This document shows positions 58,667 through 64,000 of a stretch of DNA of 64,000 nucleotides, one piece after another. Made by a program: the position numbers and the translations under genes. Every line of letters begins with the position of its first letter. Within the stretch, counting starts at the first letter, position 1. This DNA comes from Amycolatopsis lexingtonensis (GTDB taxonomy: Bacteria > Actinomycetota > Actinomycetes > Mycobacteriales > Pseudonocardiaceae), in assembly GCF_014873755.1 (NCBI RefSeq), contig NZ_JADBEG010000001.1, positions 6,174,501-6,238,500 on the forward strand, in the 5' to 3' direction. Under the pieces are notes generated by a model. The model saw only the letters and a program-made list of their open reading frames with translations. It was not told the origin of the DNA and ran no database searches.

Positions 58667-60711
58667 GCGGCACCATCCACAGTAGACAGGGACACGGCAC
58701 ACACCTTGAACTCCGGCATCCGGCTGACCGGATCGAGCGCCGGGTTGGTGAACAGGTTCGCGCGCTGCTCACCGGGGAAGTGGAACGGCAGGAACACGAC
58801 GTCGGGCTGGAGGCTCTGCACGAACCGGACCTTGGCGACGGTCTCGCCGCGCCGGGACCTGACCTTCGCCGGATCACCTTCTTCCAGACCCGCGCGCTTG
58901 GCGGTGTCCGGGTGCACCTCGACGAACACCTCCGGTACGACGTCGTTGAGTTCGTCGATCAGCCGGGTCTGCGCACCCGATTGGTAGTGCTGCAGCACGC
59001 GGCCGGTGGTGGCCGTCAGCGGGTACTCGTCGTCGGGCAGCTCGGCCGGGCCGGTGTGCTCGACCGGCACGAACCGCGCGCGGCCGTCCGGGTGGGCGAA
59101 CGACTCGAGGAACATCCGCGGCGTGCCCGGGTGGTCGTCCGCCGGGACCGGCCAGTGCAGGGCCTCGCCGTCGCGCAGGCGGTCGTAGCTGACGCCGGAG
59201 TAGTCGGCGATCCCGCCCTTGGACGCGATCCGCAGCTCCTCGAACACGGTCTCGGCGTCCACAGGGAACCGGTTTTCCGGCTGCCCCAGCCGCTTCGCGA
59301 GTCCGTTGAGGACGTCCAGATCGGACCGGACGCCGGGCGGCGGGTCGAGCGCCTTGCGGCGCAGCAGGATCCGGCCTTCGAGGTTGGTGAGCGTGCCGTG
59401 CTCTTCGGCCCACTGCGTGACCGGCAGGACGACGTCGGCCAGCGCGGCGGTTTCCGACAGCACGAAGTCGGCGACGACCAGGAAGTCCAGTTCGGACAGT
59501 CGATCTTGGACGCGCTGCGAGCGCGGTGCCGAGACGACGACGTTGCTGCCGAACACCATCAGCGCCTTCGGGCCGTCTTCCTGGCCGAGCGCCTCGAGCA
59601 GCTCGGAGGCCGAGCGACCCGGGCCGGGCAGGCTGTCCGGTTCGACGCCCCACACGCCGGCGACGTACTCGCGGGCGGCCGGGTCGTCGAGCTTGCGGTA
59701 GCCGGGCAGCTGGTCGGCCTTCTGGCCGTGCTCGCGGCCGCCCTGGCCGTTGCCCTGGCCGGTGAGGCAGCCGTAACCGGAGCCCTCCCGGCCCGGCAGG
59801 CCGAGCGAAAGCGCGAGGTTGATCCAGGCGCCGACGGTCGCGGTACCGGTGGCGTGCTGCTCGGTGCCGCGCGCGGTGAGGATGTAGGCGTTGCGGGCCC
59901 CGGCGAGCTTCGCCGCGGCGAGGCGCATGTCGGCGGCCGAGACACCGGTGACGCGCTCGGCGCGTTCCGGCCACCAGGAGGCGACGATCCGCCACATGGC
60001 CTCGAACCCGCTGGTGCGCTCGTCCACATAGGACCGATCGAGGTGCCCGCCCTCGACGACGGCGTGCAGGATCCCGAGCGCCAGCGCGAGATCGGTGCCC
60101 GGCGCGGGCGCGAGGTGCAGGCTCGCCAGCTCGGCGGTCGGCGTCCGCCGCGGGTCGACGACGATGAGGTCGCTCCCGCGCAGGTGCTGGGTGAACGGCG
60201 GCATCGTCTCGGCCGGGTTCGCCCCGGCGAGCAGCACGACGTCGGCCCGCTTGAGATCGGTGACGGGGAACGGCATCCCGCGATCGGCCCCGAACGCCTT
60301 GATCCCGGCGGCGGCGGCCGACGACATGCAGAACCGGCCGTTGTAGTCGATCTGCGAGGTGCCGAGCGCGACGCGGGCGAACTTGCCGAGCAAGTAGGCC
60401 TTCTCGTTGGTGAGTCCCCCGCCGCCGAAGATCGCGACGCCGTCCGGGCCGTGGCGCTCCTGTGTTTCGCGCAGTTTGCGGGCGACGAAGTCGAGGGCGA
60501 AGTCCCAGCTCACGGGCTCGAGCGCGCCGTTCACGCGCAGCATCGGAGTGGTCAGCCGCTTCGGCGACGTGAGGAGACTGCCCGAAGTCCAGCCCTTCTG
60601 GCACAGGCCGCCGGCGTTGACCGGGAAGTCCCGCGGCGTGACGCGGGTGCCTTCGAGGCTCATCCCGCACTGCAGCGCGCAGTAGGGGCAGTGGGTTTCG
60701 ACCTGCGGCAC
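58663..60711 (-). CDS. nasA: assimilatory nitrate reductase catalytic subunit (Mo-bisMGD)
   Basis: 682 residues. N-terminal 4Fe-4S site CPYCALQC...GGLCQKG, then the molybdopterin oxidoreductase fold (NYNGRFCMSSA-type region read as DYNGRFCMSSAAAAG; GCLTGQGNGQGGREHGQKADQLPGYR) and a C-terminal dinucleotide-binding domain (LTATTGRVLQHYQSGAQTR). No signal peptide, so a cytoplasmic NasA/NarB-type enzyme reducing nitrate to nitrite. GTG 60711 is chosen because GAGGAG is well spaced for it and too close to GTG 60717. First gene of the operon. Confidence 0.94.
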   Translation of the reverse strand: MPQVETHCPYCALQCGMSLEGTRVTPRDFPVNAGGLCQKGWTSGSLLTSPKRLTTPMLRVNGALEPVSWDFALDFVARKLRETQERHGPDGVAIFGGGGLTNEKAYLLGKFARVALGTSQIDYNGRFCMSSAAAAGIKAFGADRGMPFPVTDLKRADVVLLAGANPAETMPPFTQHLRGSDLIVVDPRRTPTAELASLHLAPAPGTDLALALGILHAVVEGGHLDRSYVDERTSGFEAMWRIVASWWPERAERVTGVSAADMRLAAAKLAGARNAYILTARGTEQHATGTATVGAWINLALSLGLPGREGSGYGCLTGQGNGQGGREHGQKADQLPGYRKLDDPAAREYVAGVWGVEPDSLPGPGRSASELLEALGQEDGPKALMVFGSNVVVSAPRSQRVQDRLSELDFLVVADFVLSETAALADVVLPVTQWAEEHGTLTNLEGRILLRRKALDPPPGVRSDLDVLNGLAKRLGQPENRFPVDAETVFEELRIASKGGIADYSGVSYDRLRDGEALHWPVPADDHPGTPRMFLESFAHPDGRARFVPVEHTGPAELPDDEYPLTATTGRVLQHYQSGAQTRLIDELNDVVPEVFVEVHPDTAKRAGLEEGDPAKVRSRRGETVAKVRFVQSLQPDVVFLPFHFPGEQRANLFTNPALDPVSRMPEFKVCAVSLSTVDGAA

Positions 60712-60780
60712 GGGCACCTCCTCGGCGATTCGGGGATGCCCTGACGCTAAGGAGGCCGTGTTAACCGGATTCGACCGAAT

Positions 60781-60796
60781 GTTTCAGGCAGTTGAC
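60781..60796 (-). promoter_or_regulatory. candidate GlnR site before nasA
   Basis: Minus strand reads GTCAA-n6-GAAAC (11-base spacing) 70-85 bases before the nasA start, resembling the actinobacterial GlnR box gTnAC-n6-GaAAC; a further GTTAAC lies 15 bases nearer the gene. Confidence 0.5.
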
Positions 60797-60905
60797 ATTG
60801 CGGCGGGGTTCCTGCCGCCCGGCCGGTGAGATCCGCGTCCACGGACCGGGAGCCGGGAGGTCAGCGGCGCATCGCCGGTCGTGACGCCCGAGCTTGCGAC
60901 GTCGG

Positions 60906-61331
60906 TCACAAGCGTCCCCAGCCGTTCTGCTCGAACAGCCGCCGCTCGAACCACCACGGCGACGGGTTGCGCGGGTCGGGCAGGGTCCGCGCCGCGAACC
61001 GGCGATCGACCCGGGACAGCACGGCCCCCACCAGCGCTCGCTCGCGGCGCGGCAGCTCGTCCAGCACCCGGGCGAGCACCCAGCGGGTGCCGACCGGATC
61101 ACAGTCGGGGTGCGGGGAGACCGGCAGTTCCAGCCGGAACGGCGGCCGGGTGGCGCGCTCCCAGTCCTCGAGCAGGTCGCCGACGAAACCGGGCGAGACG
61201 CCGACCGCCGCTTCGGCGAAGGCGAGCTGCCGCTGAGCGCGGCGGGAGAGGTACGGGATCTTGACCGGCGGCGGCCCCGCGACATCGAGTCGCCGGGGGC
61301 GGCGCAGGCTTCCGGGCCGCCTACGCGGCAC
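60906..61331 (-). CDS. hypothetical protein
   Basis: 141 residues, basic N-terminus (RRRPGSLRRPRR) then an all-helical-looking region (AQRQLAFAEAAVGVSPGFVGDLLEDWE; RWVLARVLDELPRRERALVGAVLSRVD) ending PWWFERRLFEQNGWGRL. No signal, membrane segment or known motif seen. GTG 61331 has AAAGGG eight bases upstream. Stands alone between nasA and the TIGR02569 gene. Confidence 0.6.
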   Translation of the reverse strand: MPRRRPGSLRRPRRLDVAGPPPVKIPYLSRRAQRQLAFAEAAVGVSPGFVGDLLEDWERATRPPFRLELPVSPHPDCDPVGTRWVLARVLDELPRRERALVGAVLSRVDRRFAARTLPDPRNPSPWWFERRLFEQNGWGRL

Positions 61332-61382
61332 GGCCCTTTCGGTAGCTGGTCACCGCACCATCTTCCCGGCCCGGCGAGGCGG

Positions 61383-62180
61383 TCACAAGACCCCGCTCAC
61401 CTCGCGCGCCGCCACGCGCAGCCCGTCCAGCGAGGCCTGCGTCGACCTCGGGTTCAACGCGTTCGACGCCAGCCGGAACAGCACCGCGCGCAGCAGCAGC
61501 TGCGGCCACTCCGGCAGGTGCGCCCACCGCTCCAGCAACTCCCGCGTCGCGCCGCCCCACGCCAGGGCGTCCACCGCGACGATCGCCGCGCCGTACTCGC
61601 CCGGGCGGTAGTACGGGACGAAGTCCACCAGGCCCGGGGCCGCGTCGCCGTCGAACAGCAGGCCGGCCAGCAGTTCGCCGTGCGCCACCTGGGACGGCAG
61701 GCGGATCGGGCGGCGGGCGCCGGCCAGTACCTCGAACCAGCGGCCGCCCTTCGTCTCTTCCAGGGGGACCTCGAGTTCCTCCCAGGCCACCCGGTCGGCG
61801 ATCGCGTCGACGTCGCGGCGGGCGCTGAGGAATTCCGGCCGGGGCAGGCCGATCGTCGCGCGGTGCAGCTTCACCGCCGCCAGCACCGACTCGTCACCGC
61901 GGTGTTCGGGCGTTCCCGCCACGAAACGCGACGCCGTCCAGCCGCCGACGATCCAGCGGCCGTCGCTGGAGCCGACCGGCTTCGCGACGCGCAGGCCCGG
62001 CTCGGCGATGTAGTCGAGGGCGCGGGCGGTCCACAGCGTCTTCGCCTTGTCGGTGACCGGCTTGAGCACGAGGTCGCCGCAGCGCCACGCCGTCGAGTCC
62101 GGCAGCGGTTCGCTGACGTCGTCGAGGCCGCCGAAGGCCGAGCAGACGTGCGCCGGAGGGCGTTCGAGGGTTGACCGCAC
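61383..62180 (-). CDS. TIGR02569-family (kinase-like fold) protein
   Basis: 265 residues. PPAHVCSAFGG start, RCGDLVLKPV, VAKPVGSSDGRWIVGGWTASRFVAG, VAHGELLAGLLFDG and GLVDFVPYYRPGEYGAAIVAVDALAWGGA: a layout like aminoglycoside phosphotransferases, with HGELLAGLLF where they have HGDLxxxNxL and VDFVPYYR for the DxD region. Activity unknown. Conserved beside moeZ in actinobacteria (Rv3205c type). GTG 62180 has TAACGT eight bases upstream. Confidence 0.85.
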   Translation of the reverse strand: MRSTLERPPAHVCSAFGGLDDVSEPLPDSTAWRCGDLVLKPVTDKAKTLWTARALDYIAEPGLRVAKPVGSSDGRWIVGGWTASRFVAGTPEHRGDESVLAAVKLHRATIGLPRPEFLSARRDVDAIADRVAWEELEVPLEETKGGRWFEVLAGARRPIRLPSQVAHGELLAGLLFDGDAAPGLVDFVPYYRPGEYGAAIVAVDALAWGGATRELLERWAHLPEWPQLLLRAVLFRLASNALNPRSTQASLDGLRVAAREVSGVL

Positions 62181-62262
62181 GAGTCGTGACGTTACCCGGC
62201 CGGGTGTTCCACGTTCGAGAAGACGCGCTGGTCACACAGTGTTTTACGACTCGGGCGAAACG

Positions 62263-62302
62263 CCGTGAAGGCCGCCTCCGAAGCCGGAGGCGGCCTTCAC
62301 GG
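62263..62302 (-). terminator. terminator after moeZ
   Basis: Perfect 18-bp stem (62263-62280 with 62285-62302) and 4-base loop, 11 bases after the moeZ stop on the minus strand. Confidence 0.8.
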
Positions 62303-62312
62303 GCAACCACTG

Positions 62313-63488
62313 TCAGTAGGTCGGCAGGCTCGGGTCGATCTGCTTCGCCCAGGCCAGCACGCCGCCACCGAGGTGCGTCGCGTCCTTGAAACCGGCCGCG
62401 TGCAGGGCCGCGAGGGCCTCCGCCGACCGCGCGCCCGACTTGCAGTGCAGGACGATCGGCTTGTCCTGCGGCAGCTCCGCCAGCGCCTCGCCCGAGAGGA
62501 TGCGGTCCTTCGGGATCAGCGTCGCGCCCTTGATGTTGACGATCTCGTACTCGTGCTGCTCGCGGACGTCGATCAGGGCGAAGTTCTCGCCGTTGTCGAA
62601 CTTGGCCTTGAGCTCGGCCGGCGTGATCGTGCTGCCCGACGCGGCCTGCGCGGCCTCGTCCGAAACGACACCGCAGAACGCCTCGTAGTCGATCAGCTCG
62701 GTGATCTTCGGGGTGTCCGGGTCCTTGCGGATCTTGACCTCGCGGTACTTCATCTCCAGCGCGTCGTAGCTGATCAGGCGCCCGAGCAGCGGCTCGCCGA
62801 TGCCGGTGAGCAGCTTGATCGCCTCGGTCACCATGATCGAGCCGATGGACGCGCAGAGCACGCCCAGCACGCCGCCTTCGGCGCAGGAGGGAACCATGCC
62901 CGGGGGCGGCGGCTCCGGGTAGAGGTCGCGGTAGTTGAGGCCCTTGCCGTTCGGCGCGTCCTCCCAGAACACGCTGACCTGGCCCTCGAACCGGAAGATC
63001 GAGCCCCACACGTACGGCTTGCCCAGCAGCACCGCGGCGTCGTTCACCAGGTAGCGCGTGGCGAAGTTGTCCGTGCCGTCGACGATGAGGTCGTACTGCT
63101 CGAAGATCTCGAGCGCGTTCGACGAGTCCAGCCGGTCGGTGTGCAGGTGCACCTTGACCAGCGGGTTGATCTCGGCGATCGACTCCTGCGCGGACGCGGC
63201 CTTGAGCTTGCCGACGTCGGACTGGCCGTGGATGACCTGGCGCTGCAGGTTCGACTCGTCGACGACGTCGAAGTCGACGATGCCGAGGGTGCCGACGCCG
63301 GCCGCGGCCAGGTAGAGCAGCGCGGGGCTGCCGAGGCCGCCGGCGCCGATGACCAGGACCTTGGCGTTCTTCAGGCGCTTCTGCCCGGTCACCCCGACGT
63401 CCGGGATGATCAGGTGACGGCTGTACCTGGCCACCTCTTCCTTGGTGAGCTCGGCAGCCGGCTCGACGAGCGGCGGCAGTGCTGACAT
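62313..63488 (-). CDS. moeZ: MoeZ: ThiF/MoeB adenylyltransferase with rhodanese domain
   Basis: 391 residues. E1-like domain: VLVIGAGGLGSPALLYLAAAGVG, DFDVVDESNLQRQVIHG, IVDGTDNFATRYLVND and the SCAEGG region. C-terminal rhodanese (about 285-391) with the active Cys in VLHCKSGARS. Activates and sulfurates the C-terminus of small sulfur carriers (MoaD, CysO, ThiS) for molybdopterin and cysteine synthesis. GGAGGACCC precedes ATG 63488. Its product would serve the Mo-cofactor of nasA, though that link is general. Confidence 0.95.
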   Translation of the reverse strand: MSALPPLVEPAAELTKEEVARYSRHLIIPDVGVTGQKRLKNAKVLVIGAGGLGSPALLYLAAAGVGTLGIVDFDVVDESNLQRQVIHGQSDVGKLKAASAQESIAEINPLVKVHLHTDRLDSSNALEIFEQYDLIVDGTDNFATRYLVNDAAVLLGKPYVWGSIFRFEGQVSVFWEDAPNGKGLNYRDLYPEPPPPGMVPSCAEGGVLGVLCASIGSIMVTEAIKLLTGIGEPLLGRLISYDALEMKYREVKIRKDPDTPKITELIDYEAFCGVVSDEAAQAASGSTITPAELKAKFDNGENFALIDVREQHEYEIVNIKGATLIPKDRILSGEALAELPQDKPIVLHCKSGARSAEALAALHAAGFKDATHLGGGVLAWAKQIDPSLPTY

Positions 63489-63551
63489 GGGTCCTCCATC
63501 TCGCGCGCGGTTCGCGTCCATCCCACTATGCACAACACGCGCAGGCAAACA

Positions 63552-63583
63552 GACCTTCCCCCATGCCACATGTTGGGAAGGTC
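63552..63583 (-). terminator. hairpin directly after the DUF3152 stop
   Basis: GACCTTCCC (63552-63560) pairs with GGGAAGGTC (63575-63583), 9 bp, adjacent to the TAG at 63584; it separates the DUF3152 gene from moeZ. Confidence 0.6.
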
Positions 63584-64000
63584 CTACGGAGTGGGATTCG
63601 GCCAGGCGTTGGGAGTGCAGACGCGGCCGTCCTTGGCGACCTTGCCCTTGTCGCCGCCGGGGATGTCGTTGAGCATCGAGACGTAGTCGTCGGAGACGCC
63701 GAACGACTGCTGCATCATCACCGGCGCGGGCTGTCCGTTGCCGCCGCAGCCGACGTGCTGGTTGCCGAGCGCGTGCCCGACCTCGTGGTTGATGGCGTAC
63801 TGGCGGTAGCCGGTCATGTCCGCGTTGAACGCCTTCGCGCCGCGCACCCAGCGGGCCAGGTTGATCAGCACCCGGCCCAGGCTCTTGCGGTAGCAGGACG
63901 CTTCGAAAGTGATCTGGAAACCGCACGCGTCGGCGCGGTGCGTCGTCTCGGGCGTGGTGAGACTCACCTTGAACGACGGGTTCGGGAAGTTGCCGTCGAC
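63584..64000 (-). CDS. DUF3152 secreted metalloprotease-like protein (partial)
   Basis: 139 C-terminal residues visible; the N-terminus lies beyond the right edge, so the ATG-like Met at 63967 is internal. Metallopeptidase signature INHEVGHALGNQHVGCGG (HExxH with a Gly and third His, metzincin-like), preceded by ARWVRGAKAFNADMTGYRQY and followed by APVMMQQSF, the Met-turn. Two cysteine pairs suggest disulfides outside the cell. Conserved next to moeZ in actinobacteria (Rv3207c type). Confidence 0.85.
   Translation of the reverse strand, partial: VDGNFPNPSFKVSLTTPETTHRADACGFQITFEASCYRKSLGRVLINLARWVRGAKAFNADMTGYRQYAINHEVGHALGNQHVGCGGNGQPAPVMMQQSFGVSDDYVSMLNDIPGGDKGKVAKDGRVCTPNAWPNPTP

Noticed and set aside
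60761..61285. 174-residue minus-strand ORF overlapping the gene at 60906-61331
   Set aside because: It overlaps the 60906-61331 frame, which has a better start signal and more protein-like composition; the longer frame is Arg/Ser-rich and runs into the nasA promoter region.
1..64000. tRNA or rRNA genes, insertion sequences, integrase or prophage
   Set aside because: Looked for T-loop-like sequences, transposase motifs and terminal repeats; nothing convincing.

Overview
The window is high-GC actinobacterial DNA. Gene content, codon use and intergenic palindromes look most like Pseudonocardiales (an Amycolatopsis-like chromosome), but genus assignment is an inference. No tRNA, rRNA, CRISPR array, integrase, transposase or phage gene was seen. 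Two genes run off the edges: a GT-C membrane glycosyltransferase on the left and a DUF3152 metalloprotease on the right.

Layout. 0-5 kb: glycosyltransferase; the conserved Nif3 / zinc-ribbon / RNase H-phosphatase operon; a frameshifted remnant of a secreted chorismate mutase; and, converging on it, a 20-residue Cys-rich ORF with a strong ribosome-binding site next to a low-molecular-weight tyrosine phosphatase. 5-8 kb: SURF1, a PaiB-like protein, a secreted protein and CobD. 8-11.8 kb: gluconate module (FadR-type GntR, GntK, GntP) with a twin operator, then an ArsR/AHSA1 pair with an operator inside its promoter spacer. 11.8-18.5 kb: six-gene sugar operon (ROK regulator, binding protein, two permeases, GH4 glycosidase, BadF-type kinase). 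19-26 kb: NudC, two M16 peptidase-family proteins and two tandem DUF2207 proteins. 26-37 kb: the actinobacterial MoxR/DUF58/DUF4350/DUF4129/RDD/DUF95 membrane cluster, bracketed by two paralogous HEYGHH metallopeptidases and interrupted by a ricin-lectin-like secreted protein gene. 37-46.6 kb: potassium channel, AdnB and AdnA helicase-nuclease, and an alkyltransferase-like protein. 46.7-53 kb: iron-box siderophore-interacting protein, WYL regulator with a HemD-like protein, DUF3224, an HTH_42 protein and DUF4097. 53-60.7 kb: assimilatory nitrate operon (nasA, FAD/2Fe-2S reductase, narK, nirB, nirD, HemD-winged-helix fusion). 61-64 kb: TIGR02569 protein, MoeZ and DUF3152.

The 37-46.6 and 61-64 kb pieces, and perhaps nudC at 20 kb, correspond to one conserved neighbourhood in mycobacteria (Rv3199c-Rv3207c, from memory), here split by iron/heme and nitrogen genes.

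The least explained signals are the Cys-rich mini-ORF, paired parS-like TTTCACGTGAAA palindromes at two loci, a repeat built on CCCCAATGTGGCGTT at three convergent gene ends, and a GTCCACWGTGGAC-like palindrome inside coding regions that forces rare A/T-ending codons. Several genes show a TANNNT hexamer 6-8 nt before the start codon, as expected for leaderless transcripts.
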